From Quillaja saponaria (Eukaryota; Streptophyta; Magnoliopsida; Fabales; Quillajaceae), in assembly GCA_029379385.1 (NCBI GenBank), contig CM055608.1, forward strand, positions 27,960,350-28,024,349: 64,000 nucleotides of DNA, read 5' to 3'. The notes under the pieces were generated by a model. It did not search any database and was not told the origin of the DNA. It saw only the letters and a list, made by a program, of their open reading frames with translations. The position numbers and the translations under genes were made by a program. This document shows positions 1 to 15,300 of this stretch, piece after piece (position 1 is the first letter of the stretch; every line of letters starts with the position of its first letter).

Positions 1-1249
1 ATTTAAACTAAAATTGACTCAGTGAGAATGTATGTCTTAAAATTATGATAAAACTAAAATATAAAAATTTAGTGAAAAGCATGTTTATAAATACTATAAA
101 TCGTTAAAGAATATGAAGTTGTTGTTATTAAATGTATTTTAACAATAATTCATAGTTTGATGGTAAAGTTAAAAATATATATACTATCGAGAGTTTAGCT
201 CAAATAATTGGTACTTGTTATCTCACCCTAAATATTAAGTTTGAACATTTTTAATGTGCTAAAAAAAAAAAAGTTTAAAATATACTAAAGCAATTTATTT
301 TAAATAATATTAAACCAAATCGATTGGATTGCCATCATACTCGTCGGCCGAGTAAACAAAAAACCAGAGCGTGCGAGGTGGCAAAGAGGCCCAGCGTGCC
401 ATTTGAAACCCCCCACTAGTCCAATTTGAAACTTTTTTTTTTTTTTTTTTTTGAATTGAAATTTTCAAACATTTTAAATTCAATGAGAACTGACCATGTG
501 TTCTCTCAGGTTTACCCAATCTTGTTTAGTTCAACTAGTTAATTCGGTTTGGGCAAGGGCCACTGAGTTCCACCTTGTTATGAAAGAACCCTTATCCTCT
601 CAAGTCTCAACCAAAACCAACCAAACCAACCTATCTTGGTCCAATTGGTTGGTTTAAAGTTATTAATTCTGATTAATCAGCTTTAGTAAACCCAAGAACA
701 ATTACATGGGATGACTTGATTAGATTGTTTGATGGTCTAAAAATTGCATGTTCAGCTCAAATTCAGAAATTTCTCATTGCAGTGGGATGTTTTCAGTTTC
801 TGCTTTAAATTTTCTAGCACAGATTCTGTAAATACGAACCAAGCATGTTTATTGTGAGACTAACACCTGTGCCAATAATTTGGCAAAACACACAGCTTGT
901 TTATCACTCGAAGAACTAATTATCTTTAATTGTGTTCCTATTTTTATTTCAAATCCTTTTCAATGCGATTTGCAAAGGCACACTGCTCTTTCATATGCCT
1001 TTCATGAACTGAGAATAGCCACTTGCTATATATAAATAGCACGAAAAATGAAAAAATTGCAAGAATCAAAGGCTGGTAGAAAAAAAAAATCATCACCACT
1101 CAACCTCATCATGATTATATTAACATTTAGCCTCGAAATATATATATTCATGATATAAAGAAAATTTTGAACATTAATTTGCACAATCAAAAGAATAATC
1201 CTATGATTATGTATGTAATATAGAGAATATATAAATACAGGTGAAGATT
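1..1249. other. Intergenic, AT-rich, no gene
   Basis: No supportable gene is seen. The stretch holds a poly-T run near 429-452, a weak SINE-like segment near 188-272, and, at about 1390-1530 (just inside the neighbouring pseudogene's last intron), a short 'ttggtcctt' type repeat resembling small inverted-repeat elements elsewhere in the window. The short open frames here contain simple-sequence runs and show no recognisable domain. Confidence 0.6.
188..272 (+). repeat. Candidate tRNA-derived SINE fragment
   Basis: A stretch beginning near 'tttagctcaaataattggta' resembles a degenerate pol III A box. About 40 bp later 'aagtttgaac' resembles a B box, and an A-run at 261-272 could be the tail. 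The overall shape (A box, B box, A tail) is that of plant SINEs. Sequence match is weak and no target duplication was confirmed, so this is tentative. Confidence 0.3.
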
Positions 1250-4200
1250 TTAATAGTCCATGCCGGCTCCCATTGCTGGGCTTTCCTTCCCATCTTGTGC
1301 AAGTTCAACCACAGCAGCCTCGGTTGTGGTCATCAATGAAGGGACACTACAACATTATAAAAATAAAATAAAAACCAGATTAAGTATTTGTAGGACACAC
1401 ATTGGTCCTTAAGTCAATTTAGACAGATTGCAATGGCCAAATTGGTCGATTTTCAACAGTTCTCCATTAGAAAATTATAAATACGAAAATGACTTTTTGA
1501 ATAAATTATAAGGACGAAAAATATAATTTAGCCTAAAGAAAAAAAAATTACCTTGCAGCATCCCCGAGGGCTGTTCTAATGACTTTTAATGGATCGACCA
1601 TTCCTGCTTTTATCATGTCAACATACTCACCTGAACCGAAGCAGCGAGAAGAATTTACATCTGCATAATAATATATAGCTTGAAACATGCTTGAGAGACA
1701 CTGCTTATTCTTTTTCTCTTTTTAATAATGCATATTAACCTTTCGCAGCATTGTATCCAAGGTCAGGATTGTCCTGCTCCAGCAATTTTCCAACAACAAC
1801 TGCCCCCTCTACTCCTGCATTAGAAGCAAATATGTACACTGGCATCTGTACACAAAAAGAAGGCCCATAAGTTCGATTGACAAAGTACATGTTTAGGCTT
1901 AACCTAAAGATAATAAATATATTGCATGCAGATTCTTGGGAAAGACAATGCTGCATTTTCCAAAATCCAAATGATATGCATTGGGTCTTTGGCACATCGA
2001 ACATATTTTAAATATTGAAAAAATAATCCCCACATTCCAGAACTGAATACTGTAAGTTTTTAAAAGAGAAAGGGAAAATGATAATATATTCTAAATTCAA
2101 TGGAATATAACATTTGATATTTATTGTATTACATGACAATTGTGTGATTATATTGCAGTAAATTTCCACAATCGAAGGAGTAGCAAAATCATAGCTTACG
2201 GGGAGAAATAAAAAGATTTCAAGTTTTTCTGCATAACAGATTGAACCCTTGGAATAAGGAATTACAGATAAGAATAGAATGTAAACCTTAAGAGCATTCT
2301 GAATAATCTGAACACCAATCTTCTGATCAAAGTTTGTTGTCTGCAACTTGTCCAGCTCTTTTGAGGCATAAAGAAGTGCAACACCACCACCTGCAGAAAG
2401 GAAGCTCTTGATTTAACACTTCTTGACAAGGACGTGGCCTTAATCCATTCCTCAAATCATAGCCTACCAGGTACAATTCCTTCCTCTACAGAAGCCTTGG
2501 TGGCATTTAGGGCATCAGTAACTCTGTCTTTTTTCTTGCTAACTTCAGCTTCACTAGCTTCCACAATCTACAAAGCAACAAGGATCAGTACTCAGTCCTT
2601 GCAATGGTTTAAGATGTCCCACATGTTTCAAAGTGACAGCAATGAAATGTTTGCATGGCTTCCAAATGTAAGGCTCTCATTGTTTCACAGACAATAACAT
2701 AGTAGGAATAAAACATTCTACCAAAAAGTGATAGTTTCAATCAATTTTCTAGTGTAGAGTACACACGAGGAATAATGGCTGTTGGTCAGCGGCATTGAAG
2801 GCTGAAAATTGAATTCCAGAAACATTTATAGGCAGCGGATTGGTAGTGGGCAGTGATTGCTAATGGCTTAAGAAGAAAACCACTTCCACCTTTTAGATGA
2901 TGAAGTCATTTTTACGTCTTGAATGGTTACTTTCCATTGGCGAGGAAAATATTTTACATAGACTACACCATCAAATTTGGAAAATACATACAATTTTCAG
3001 GAGGCTACTTTCCATAAAGCAAAAGGAGCCTTAGCTTTCACTCTAGACCAGCTGAAGGAGAATATATAATAGATTACCTTAAGAACAGCAACTCCACCTG
3101 AAAGTTTTGTAAGCATCTCTTGTAACTTCTCCTTGTCATAGTCAGATGTGCACAATTCAATTGAGGATCTCAGCTGTAACAGTTGTAAGGATAGCAATCA
3201 GATACTCCACCTAGAAGACTAACAAATTTATGGAGATATCAGAAAAGAAGAAACAGAGGACCTGGTTACTTCTTTCCTCAATAGCTTTCTTGTCACCAGC
3301 CCCATCAAGAATAACAGTGTCATCCTTTGATTTCACAAACCTTTAATGATCATGATATCACTATGACAAGAACAATATATATGGCTCCACATTGAAGATA
3401 GTTGTTACTGGGCCTTCAACAGCTTAGCATAAAATATGACATATAAATACCTTTATTCCAGCACGGAGCTTGTTAATAATGAGAGTAGATGGCACATCAC
3501 TTTCAACATCTTCAGCAACAATAAGTAAAGGTCTTTGTTTCTAAGAATTGGAAGAAATAAATAGACTATTCAATATTGAGATTAGGAAACAACCAAAACA
3601 ACATATGTTTGCTCCTCATTATACTCTTAAAAGATGAGTTACCTTTAAGGCTAACTCTAAAGCATTAACTGTAGCATTAAGATTTGGATTTTTTTTCCTC
3701 AGTGGATTAATAAGAGTGGATCATCGAGTTCCTGAAATAGAAAAGAAAAGCTTAAATCTCTGTTAACGCCCACAAGGAAGAATCTTGTCGGTACTACCAA
3801 AACAATGATTGAGAGAGATGAAACTACAAATTAAATCAGCAAACAGAGGTCAACAATAAACTTTAAAAAGAATGACAACCTGCTTACACATTTTTGGTTC
3901 TTCTGATTAGTGATAAAGTAAGGGGCTATATTGGCCCGATCCAGCTTCAGTCCCTCAACAACCTCCATTTCATTGTACAGTGTTTTGCCATCCTGCAACA
4001 GTTTAAATATGTGAACTTGTCACATTTAACAAAATCATCCTACTTATCAAGAATAGGAGACCTAATCTTAAGAAAGAAACCTACAGGAAATGTGCAATTA
4101 GACTGCAACAGATATATACATATCACTATAGTCCATAGCATCTGCAACATGCCCAAAGTCCATAGGTTCTCTAAGAGGGAATAATTCAAGAGTTAGGAAA

Positions 4201-5925
4201 CTGACTTACAGAGATGGTTATAACACCCTCTTTGCCAACTTTTTCCATGGCCTTAGCTATGAGCTCACCAATCTCCCTTTCTCCATTTGCCGATATTGTT
4301 CCAACCTTTTCTTGATATCACTAAGATAAGTTAAAATCCTTAAAAATCCACAGTTCTGTCAGTAACCAAATATATACCATAAATACAGATCCCTTTTACA
4401 GCATCAGTGTAAAACCAACAAATACCTGTGCTATTTCCACGGATGTGCAGATCATCCGCGCTCTGCTTTTCAAGTTTGTCACAACAGCATCCGCTGCCAT
4501 AGTAATCCCACGCCTTAGGTCCATGGCATTCATTCCTGCTGCCACTGACTTGCATCCTTCAGTAAATATTGCCCGGGTAAGGACAGTTGCACAGGTGGTA
4601 CCTGTTGACATGCATAACAACCCGTATCAATAATCATGCCCATAACCAGAAAATCTCCATATCCAATAATTCAAAGACTACTGCCTCTGCACTAAGAAAT
4701 ATTAAAACACACCCACTACTGACATAAGCAGCAAAAACAGCAAATAATGTAGAAGACTTATTAAATACAACATTACAAACACACAAATTGCATAATCATC
4801 ATCTTAGAAGAATACTGCCAGTTACTGTATGCAATCCTCACCATCTCCTGCGACATCATCTGTAGCACTTGTAACCTGCTTTACAAGGCTACCACCCATG
4901 TTCTTTACTCTATCTTTAAATTCAATGCTTTTTGCTACAGTAACACCATCTTTTGTCCCTTTAGGGGCCCCAAAACTTTGTTCCAGAACTACATTGCGAC
5001 CTTGAGGAAAATTAATATACCAACAACCAATATGAAGTCAGAAGGAAATGAAAGTTGAAGGAGACAAGTTAATTATAGCGATAACCTAATACTGCACAGA
5101 CACTGAAAATGTACAGGAAATTGAAGGGGAAAAAACACAAAACGAAGAAAGCCAATAAGTAAAAGAAGATTAAAAAAAAAAAGTGAAATTCAATTAATCC
5201 AAAGTGGTACAGCGCTTTGTCAATTTACCATCTCATATTTTTTTTTTTGGCAAGGATACCATCTCATGGTATTATTTACATTGGATATTTCATGGAAAGG
5301 CATGAATTCCATTAATTTACCATAGGATGGTAAAATGAAAATATGACATACTACAAGGGAGAAGCAAAACTTTTATGTTTTATGAAGTCAGAATCAAGTC
5401 ACACAAGTAACAAGATGGACACGTTTTATGAAGAATATTTTAGGAAATGGTATTTTAACTACCATTTCCCACATTTCTTGAAGGTTTTAAATATACGCAG
5501 TACAACAACATAACATCAATCCTAATTGATTGAATATTAGCATATTATGTGTTACTACTTATAAACCATAAACTGGAGCTTTTATAGCTAAGTCCCATTA
5601 GAGAACCATTTCTCAATTCTCAGAAAAAAATCTAGCAACGAGCGATTCTCCATTAAGAATGATGGGATGACTCACTTTTGGGCCCATAGTTACTTTAACA
5701 GCATCAGTTAGCTCTTCAACACCGCTAAGCATCAAAGCACGGGCTTCAACTCCAAATTTAATGTCTTTCGCAGCATAATTCCTTCTCCAATTCAATCTGG
5801 TATTTATCTGCACCACAAAAAGCCAACACATAATCAGTTTTTACATGACAAAATTTCGCAACAGAACTACAAAAAAGCAACCGTATTCAAAGCAACCCAC
5901 CTGCTGGCTACATTTCTTTGCCAAC
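1250..5925 (-). pseudogene. Decayed mitochondrial chaperonin HSP60 (CPN60) gene
   Basis: Exon-sized blocks on the minus strand match plant mitochondrial CPN60 in order: an N-terminal block with [17 protein letters not shown] (5676-5807), [19 protein letters not shown] (4842-5001), [17 protein letters not shown] (about 4426-4600), [20 protein letters not shown] (about 4206-4312), further blocks, and a C-terminus ending AMGAGMDY with stop at 1250-1252. Working CPN60 is an ATP-driven folding chamber in the mitochondrial matrix. This copy looks dead: a TGA lies in frame at 3699-3701, just after the ELDDPLLLIH segment; the exon for the roughly 50 residues beginning VCAIKAPGFGENRKANLQ is absent between about 3346 and 3450; and the first exon with start codon and transit peptide was not found, only a fragment at 5901-5925 (RLAKKCSQQ). 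Introns remain, so it arose by gene duplication, not retroposition. A heavily rearranged but transcribed gene is less likely. Confidence 0.86.
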
Positions 5926-8900
5926 CTACAAGATCAAAAAGTTAAAATAAAAATAAAAATCAGAGATATGAAGAGACCCGTATGTGGAAACAACCTAAAG
6001 AAGTGACTTTTGCAGTACTAGTAGTTCACAGGGAACAAAACAATGAGACCTAGCTTTGGAGGCAAGGCTAGTTGCAAAGCGGTACATGGTGTAGTTGGTT
6101 TACACTTTGCAGAGCCAAGTACACGGAAGGAAAGTGATGCTATGTGTCACTACGTCCGTCAAACAGAGGGAATAAATACACTTGTGGCAGAGAAGGGTCA
6201 AGACTCAAGAAGAAAATGGCTTTTGTTTGGGTTTAGTGTTTTATGGGCCCATTTTTCTTTTTGGATCAAAAGCTTATTCACTATCGAAGTTTGAAGGTGG
6301 CGGCGTCAAGTAGTTTGGGTGTGGGATACGGCAAGGCCAGAGATTATGGTTAAAGACCATGATCAAAAGAATAGAAGTTACTTTGTTTTAAAAGTATTAT
6401 TTGTTTGGATGACATAAAAAATATAGTTTGAGACCAGATAATTTTTCATTAAAAAATAATTAAATTACTCAGTTTTGATTTTTAATTTTAATTTTATATC
6501 TAATTAAAATAATAATTAATTCAAAATTAACTTAAAGTAATAATTAATTAATTAATTTTAAAATAAATTTTAATTATTTTTGTTTTTTAATTTATGTAGT
6601 TTTAATTTAAATTAATCTAATAATTTTCACACAAATAATTTTAATTGAAAAACTAAAATTGAAATTACAAAAAAAGCAAAAATAAATACTAAATTAAAAA
6701 ACAAATAGTAAATTAAAAATACAATAAAAAAACAATTACTAAATTGAAATGATTGTTGTTGTCCGTTGGGCTAGCAACGGTCCAAAATTTTGAAAACAGG
6801 GAGGGGACAAGCTGGGGATTATTAAAATTAAATGAGCTATTTTTGTAGTTTGGGGTCAAGGTATGAAAGGAATAAAAGAAATTAGATGAAGGCAAAATGG
6901 GGAGGGTGAAAAAAACCTGCGTCGCGGCATGGAAGCTGCAAAATGGCAGCTTATTGGACGCAGCCACTGGGGCTACTGGCGCTGTAGGATGCGACAACCC
7001 AAATGGGCTGCGGCGCGTCCCCGACGGCACAATGGCCCCAAGTCGCTCCGCAAAACAACTTGGTCATGGTACCAAACGGCCCTTATAATTGTAACTACCC
7101 TAATTTCTTCTCTATTTAGTAATTTGAACTAGTAGAAGTGGAAATGGTGGGAGTGGACGAAGCCCCACATCTGAATTCACTTTCTTTTTTTTTTTTGGGT
7201 AGAAAGTTGTAGACGAAAATTTAGTTTGAAAGAAAGGATGTTAGCTATATAAATGGGTCTACATTTGTTGAATTTGCGTGGTTGCATTTCTCAATAATAG
7301 TGGTTTTGTGAATTTTGAAACAAAAAAGCTTAGATTTATGTTATGGCAATGATGGAGGTGAAGATAGCTAATGGTGCATAATCTTGAAAAAGTAATAATA
7401 TTTTTTGATTAGGCGGTAAAGTGTGTAAGATGAGCTTCTGTGTATATTGATTAATTTATATTTTTAGTTTGTTTTGGATAATAATATAGATTATACACAC
7501 TAGACACATACCATTTTTTGTTTTTTTAGTATTTTGGAAAGAAAAAAAGAAAAGGGTAAAACTGCCAGGAAAAAAATTACAATTAAACTAGTAAAAAGGA
7601 CCGAGAAAATAGAGGGAAAGTCCCAAACTTTAGTTCCTTCTCTTTGGAATGCATAATTCTAATATAATTATGAAATTATTATCAGGTTGTTATGATTTAG
7701 TTTGAAAAATTCAAATGGATTGAAAACAAATTGAATAAGTTTTCCATTACTAAAAGCAATAAATAAACAAACGTTTTGAGTTCATATATATCAAGTAAGT
7801 GAAAATTATAGCATTTAACTTTAATTTGAACATATTTGATCTCAAACCAGTGATTGCCACTTGGCATACAACCACAAATTTAGTTTTAATTAGTTATAAT
7901 TTTTTAATTTTATATTTACTTTTACTTTGTGAGTCAAATTGTTAGATTTTAGTTAGTTTTTAAGATTTAAGTGCAAAAGTGTAAAATTTACATTCTTTTC
8001 TGTTTTCAAAAAAATTATTAGTGGAGCAAATTGAAAAAATATAAAATGTGTAGGAGCAAATTTTTATTTTTCACTAAATAAGTGGAAGCAATACAATAAT
8101 TCACATACAATTTACATAGGGGAAACAACTGTTTTATTTTGTTTGAGTTCCTGTTAGCCATATCAGCTGGACACGTGAGTATTCTCTTTACCCATGTGTG
8201 CAAGTCACTAAAAAGTAAACTCTGAACAAGTTGTTTGATTTCAAAAATAACAAGGATTCAATTGAGAAAATTAAAACAACATGAATTTCTAAGCAAATTA
8301 TAGAGACCAAAAGCATAGTTGGACCAAACAAATACGTGTTTGATATGAAATATGATGAGAATAATCCGTAAGCTGAGCTACGAAAAAACAGATGGTATGA
8401 CAAGTCTTCTAATTCAATGGGGGGGATTGGCATGGGTGCTAATGAATATACTTTTATATTGAAATGATATGTTTACACAAAAACATACCGATTGAAACAT
8501 AATTAACCCTACAAAAATATAATTAATCAATTCAATATACTTCATTTTAGTACTTGTTATTTTAAAATTCAGAAAATACTAAAATTATTTCATATCTCTG
8601 GGAACAATTCAGTAGAAACAGAAGGGTTTCAAAAGTAAACCATTTCAAACCGAACGATGAAAAAAAACAAAAATATTATAAGAAAAGATAATATAATTCA
8701 TTCCATGCAAGTAAATGAAAATCTTTTGCTGTTGCTGCAATTCATTCTCTCTTTATATGCATATGTACCACAGAAGCTAGTCGCTTAGTCAGTTCACATG
8801 CAAATGATACCAATATGCTTGGTCATGAAAACCCTAGCAAGTAGCAAGGATACCAAGGCTTTTAAATTTTATCTCTAATGCTTTGTCAATTTTAAACTCG

Positions 8901-9317
8901 TTCTAAAAACACAAATTGATATCACACATTTCTAAGAATTTTTGGGTGCAAGAAAATTGATCTGAGATAACTATCCTATAATGTCTAAACCACAAGCATA
9001 GTTAACAAAACTGCTCACATTTCTTAGTAAAAGTACAATATCAGGATGCAAAATTATAGTACTATCCTATCTCCAACTCCAATAATGTTTGCCAAAATGT
9101 GTAGACTACAAAGGGCTTTGTTTCTGCCTTAAGCACTCTGCAAACCAAACATTGGCAGGGGAAGAAAAAAAAAATAGAACAAATATAGAACAAAAAAGAG
9201 GATGAGAAAGGGGAAAGACAAACAAAACCCACCCGCCTATTCACCACATGCCCAAATATACAAAATACACAACAATGAACAAGTAAACACCACAAACACA
9301 CATCCCAATAAAACCAG
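5926..9317. other. Intergenic between HSP60 pseudogene and CLASP 3' end
   Basis: No gene is supported. Most of the stretch is AT-rich. About 6880-7090 is a GC-rich island that stands out sharply and may belong to a transposable element (see separate entry). The region 8440-9317 probably holds the CLASP 3' UTR close to the stop, but no polyadenylation site can be fixed. Short open frames here match nothing I recognise. Confidence 0.6.
6394..7084. mobile_element. Candidate DNA transposon or MITE with GC-rich end
   Basis: The right edge reads 'ggtaccaaacggccctt', the inverse of the 'ggccgtttggtacc' type terminus common on plant DNA transposons. The left edge has 'atttgtttggatgac', a partial inverted match. 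Between them a very AT-rich left part gives way to a GC-rich right part (about 6880-7080). No transposase is visible and no target duplication was confirmed, so boundaries and family are uncertain. Confidence 0.3.
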
Positions 9318-12300
9318 CTAATCTTGAGTAGCATCAATTGCAGTGCCTGTTCTGGCCTGTGAGATTCGGTTGGCATATATTGTAACCAATCTCAGCTGTG
9401 TGCTGTTTAACCCTTCCAAGTATGGCAAGAATGCTTTCCCAAGCATGATATAAATATCCACTAGACAGAAAACAACAGTCTGTACCACCCAGGATGAACA
9501 GAGTAAATGTCAGATGGGAATGGAGACAAAAAAAATGATATAGAAGCATGCTTGGCATTATTAATGATATCAATGCCACAAACCTCCAGCCCCCCAACTG
9601 TCTCTTATATGTGCTTGTGTATTGCGTATGCATTATATGATTAATTGGCAGGTGGCAATTAGATTTCTGAACCAGTCCCATGCTCCTAGACTAGACACTT
9701 GTTAGTAAATCAACTCAAAAGGACAAGTGCATGGCCAATTTTGGAACTGAAAAACAGGATCACAGATCGCCTGGTTAATAGTATAATGCAACCTACATTT
9801 AGGTGGCAAGGTAAAAAATTGATACTGAAAGTGTTAAACTATTTGTCTGGCAAATATTAGTAGGTTTTTTCAATATCATCACCTCATAATTAGAACTTGC
9901 CAGGACTGAACTTTCCAACAAATGATAGAAACAAAAGCAACCAAGCATAGGTTGATATGTCTCTTCGCAATCCCTGAAGTAGTTTTTTAACGGGTAAAGA
10001 TAGAGAGGAAAAAACCAAGTTTGAACAACCAACAATTTTCAAAAGGAATGGTAACATGATTTTGCCAGTTTTAAAACGCAACATGCACTACCAAACATCC
10101 ATTAAATGTCAGTACCTTCTAAACAATAGTAGTTGGCAGCTTATAGCTTTTGAGCATTTTCTGAGGACAAAAATTCAAATAGCTGGTTTCAATAAGCTTA
10201 ATTCCAAATAGTTTATGATAATTCATGTTGTAGTGCTGATATGTTTTCATTTGCAAAAGGTGAGGGTTTTATTGTTTCTTTTTTTTTTTTTTTTTTTTTT
10301 TTGGGGGGGTGGGGGGGGGGGGGGGGGGGGGGGGGGGGTGTGGTTTGTGGTTGGCACAGACAAACGGAAACTATTAAGCACATGACAAAGAACAATACCA
10401 GTACCTTACGAACATCTGCACTCTGATTTCCAAATGCTTCAAAAAGAGCAGGCAAAAATGAGGGTAACTGTGCCATCAGTTCCTCCTGAGAAAGGCGGCC
10501 GACAAGCTGAAGAAAAGAATGAGACTTAACAAAACAGCATTTGATAACGCAAATTTGCATAGGACTCTTTTGTTTAAAATTTTCTATAGGGCTTCAATTA
10601 AATGCATCCGTGGTAATGAGTAGAAGTTCACAAGAAACCACCAATTGGTGTAGGATGGTCAAATGTTTTACCTTTGTTAAGCAGTTTATGCAAGTGACAA
10701 GAGTTTTCTCATCTTCTGTAACCAATAACGGGACAATAACCTGTAACATTAATAATTGTGAGCATCAACAAAAATAATTGAGCTAATCAAAAGAGCAAAA
10801 CTCATGTTCCCAATTTTTTAACTTAAAGAGGCTTTTAGGGATAGCAGGCAAGAGGATCTGCAAAAGCATGCAAATATAGTAGAGGAGAGAACAGAGAGCA
10901 TATCTGGAAATACTTACACTTAAACATCTGAATGGATCATACTGAGACAAAACAATAGTCAAGCAGTGCTCAGCTTCATTTGAAACCTGAATATGGGACC
11001 AAGCATTGAGACAGGGAAAAGAGAGCAAAAACAGAGCAGAAAGAAGGACTGCAAGAAAAGTTGGTTACTTTGGGAACAATGTCCTTGGTAACATGAAGCA
11101 GCTTTTCAATCACAATCTCAACAGAATCTTCCATGGAGTCTTTCTGGATAGAACAGAAGGAAAGCAATCTTAAGTACATAAAACCCAATAATAAAAACGC
11201 CATTGAGGACAAGTATGTGCAAGAACAGGTACTGACAACAAGAAAGGATACTATCCAACAATGACATAAAGAAAATAGCACACCTGGTATTTAAGCATTT
11301 CAACAATCAATGAAAGAGAAAGCTCCCGGACTGAGGAATCTGGATCATCCAACACCTCAAGTACAACAGTCAATATCTGATTGAAGTACTGCAAATAACC
11401 CATGAAGCTATTATTAACGTATTCGAATACGTAACCTGTGTCATGACTAATACATTATATCAATGTATTAATCTATCTGTTTGACAGTATGTGCATTTGA
11501 AGAACTAGATAAATATTAATTATTATGGACAGAAAACCATGAGGGGAATCAGACAGGAATAATTAATATAGCACAAACCCAACTGGAAACCCCAAGCATA
11601 GATATAGAGGCTGTTTATGTGTCTTAAGTGAAATAGATAAGAGAAGGATAATAGATTTACAACCATTATCTTAGTCTTTAGTGCATTTAGTCACAGCTAG
11701 CACAATCCTACAATCAACTAAAAATGTTAATGACACCTTATGAAACTACTCTTGTGCAATGCACAATGGATAAAGTGCACTAAATAAGAACCAACTTGCT
11801 AGATAATTTGCAAAGCAGTTTCCACTTTCCACTAAGTTATTAATGGCAAGTGACCAAGTGTAATACGGGCATGGGAAAAAGACAGTCAAATGAACCACAA
11901 GAGAAAGTCAATCTTAAATTGGAAATACCTTGGTCCATATAGCATTATCATTAGCTACAGAAGCTTCAACTAACTGTTGAAGTGCACCACACTTACTTGA
12001 AGAAGGGCTTTCATCAGTTCCTTTGCATATCTACATACAACAGAAGACAAACCTAATCACTTGTGATATTATCCCAAATACAACTCAAAATACATAGATA
12101 CACGCAAGCATACAGACAGAAATTTATCACAAAGTAAGTTTTAGGCCATAAATATTGCAACTCACAAGATGAAGAATTTGAGGAATGCTGGGGCCTGTTT
12201 CTGTCATGGAGTTTATCTTTACAGCTTTAGGTTTGTGATGGTTAAGGTCCAAATCAGATGCAAGTTCGTTATCACATCCAAAGCCTTCCACACCACCTAA

Positions 12301-15300
12301 GTGGTCTAATCTCATTAGACTGTTAGCATCTAGACGTGTAGTTGACAAACCCTCTAAGTTTACACTCCTGTCAACAATTTCCGGTTGGCTAGTCCGAGAG
12401 CCCAAATTTTGACCCATTGGATTTAAAGCATAAGAAAGATCCTTGGTACTGGAATTAGGAACACCGGAGTTAGAATCAGTTTCAAAATCCTGATACAAGT
12501 TCTCTTGAGTTTCACCGCAAGCTGCATGCCCAAGACTGCCTGTAATAAGGGTTAAATCTTGGGTCGAACTCCACTTCCTACCACCATCACTATCTGTGGA
12601 ACCAGCAGAATACCTTCCAAGGTAATGAGTTTTCTTAGATAGACCAATATATCCTTCATCAGACGATGTTCCAACAACATCAGATGGGTCATAGGAGGAT
12701 TTAGAACGCTGTCGCTCTTTCTTGCTCTGCAGGAAGTTCATTAGGTCTACTTCAATGCGTGGAGTGTACTGTTTAAGAGCACGTCTCAATGAATTTTGTT
12801 CTTCAACTGACAAACTAAGAATAAAATTCAGAACAGCAGTTGAATCAAAGTGAGAGTATACAGATATGATGCATGTGATAGCTGCTTCTTTAAGCTTTGT
12901 ATTTTTATCATAAACCAACGGTGTTAACTTGGCAAGCCATAACTTCAAGATGCCACTGTTACCAGCACCTTCTGAATTCATTGCATGCTTGTTAAAGGAA
13001 CTGTTAGCAAACTCTATAACCGCCAATTTGGCTTTTGGAGACCGTTGTTCATCTAACGAGCGAAGCAAGGCAGGTAAAAGGGAATCTACACTGTATGTTT
13101 TACTAACAATTTCCAAAGTCGTTGAGCATGGTTGCCTAACTAACTCTTTAGGGTCAATCAACCGAGAGAACACATGGGGTAGCATCCTTTCCATGTAACT
13201 CTCAAAGGGCTTTCGGCAGGATGGAATAATATCCGCAAGTGTTGAGAGAGCTGCCTGCGCAACTTTATGGTGGGGATCATCCAAGTGCTGGAAAAACAAC
13301 TTCATTACCTTCTCAAAATTCTGAATTACTTCTTGAATGCCTTTTGGCCCTTGTTGCAATAACGAGCGGAGATAATTAAAAGCAGAAACTCGAGCAGACC
13401 AGTCAGAACTTGAACTAAGCCCTTCACTCAGAGCATCATTAAGAGATGTCGGTCCATCTATATAATTAGACATCTCCCCAAGGGACAGCTGGCTATCATC
13501 AAAACTCCTCCTTCTGCTAGGAGCCATCCGTCCAGCTACATTCTTCCTCAATAGTGGCCTCTGAAAATTAGGGACATAATTGCTCTGTGAATCCCTAAAG
13601 TTTCCATCTCTGTGAGCTGTATCCAGATACTGCCTATCACTGTGTGAGTTCATAAATCTCCTAGCCTCCCTGATTTCATTGTTGTCATCAATGGGACCTC
13701 TCTCATGTTGTCTTTCAGAAGTCCTCTTACTTGAGTAAGATGAAACTGCTACTGACTCGGAGGCAGTTGCAACATTACTGCGATATGATAACCTACCAGA
13801 ATCTTTCGAAGCTTGAATTTGGGTGATGATATCAGACAGACCCAAGCCACCATTGCGGTTAGCACCTTTATTGACACCGGAGGCAGTTGATTCTGTCGTT
13901 AAAGAGTTTATGAGATGATTGGATGCTGGAACAGTTGCAGGGAATGGTGGATCACGAGCTGATGGAGGGTCAACTCCTGCGCTAGGGGCAAGAAAACAAA
14001 AATTCAGCCACTCAAATAATATAGAAACCAAAACACCAACAGTAAATTATCTACATATAATTAGATGACATCAAATACTGAAAAGTAAAAAACTAAGGTA
14101 GAAAGAAAAGAATAATGATGAGGTAAACTCATTTGGTACCTAGATCCAGACTGGATGATTGGAGAGTGGACAGATTATGTTTATCAGACAAATCCAAACC
14201 TCTGAGCATGCTCTCAATTGCACTGACCTTCTGTTTGCTTGAGTGCAACACACTTTCCAAACTACGCTCAGTACCTTTGCCTACAGATTTTGTTTGCGAT
14301 AAAAGTAGGCCAGAAGAGACAGAATTCCCTGAAGATAAACTTGAGCTTCTGTCCATTGCAACAATAGCAGAAGTTCCATATCCAGGTATAGTTGAGGGAG
14401 CAGATGGCTGAGTTGTAAGTGACATCATTGAACCTCTATCACGAATGGAGGGTGAAGCATGTCGCCTATGTATGCCTCCATCCTCTTCATTTATTAACTG
14501 CATAAAATTTGACCTTTATAAAATCGATCTAAGAGATGAAACCATTTAGGATCTTCAAGTTAAGCATATACCCTTTGAATAACTGGATCAAATGATGAAA
14601 ACAGACGTCGTGAACGCTCTGGCCACGTTTTCGCAAACATTCTGTAGCACATCCTCGCAGTAGATCGCACCTATCAAGTTTCATATTGTAAGCAAGTATG
14701 CATATCCTGATAATTTCTAGTTCCAACCAATAAATATTTGATTAACGTAAGGTCAGAGTTTCATACTAGAATCCAAATAATAGTATTCTATAAATGGACC
14801 ATCTCATCAACAGTGATGATCAGGGGAAAGACCAGAAGATTCTGTTTCTTCTCTTTTCTTTCCTTTTGAGGGGGAGGGGGGGTGTGGACTTCGGACTGTT
14901 CCTGACTTCAAATTTCCTTAAAACTGGCCCAATTGGAAAGGCATATCAAAGCTGACAAACATGATATCATGCAACTTTGTTTTACCTCACTCATTGCATC
15001 TGCAACACAACATCTAATTAGATCCTCATATAGCTCAGCTGATCGCTGTATTTCAGGTGCATCAGGCCAATGTTCTAGTATCAGAAGAGCATATTCACAA
15101 CACCTACAAGAAAAAAAGAATATTTAATAACAGAACTCGAAAAAATGAAAAGAACATATCTACCCAAGAAAAAAGAAGTAACAAAATTACACCTTGCACG
15201 AAGTACAGCATTGCGATCATTTTTGGCACAATCAGCTATTCGAGGAAGCACACGAGGAACTTTGCAATTACGCAACATCTGGGAAACAAATGGCCAAGGT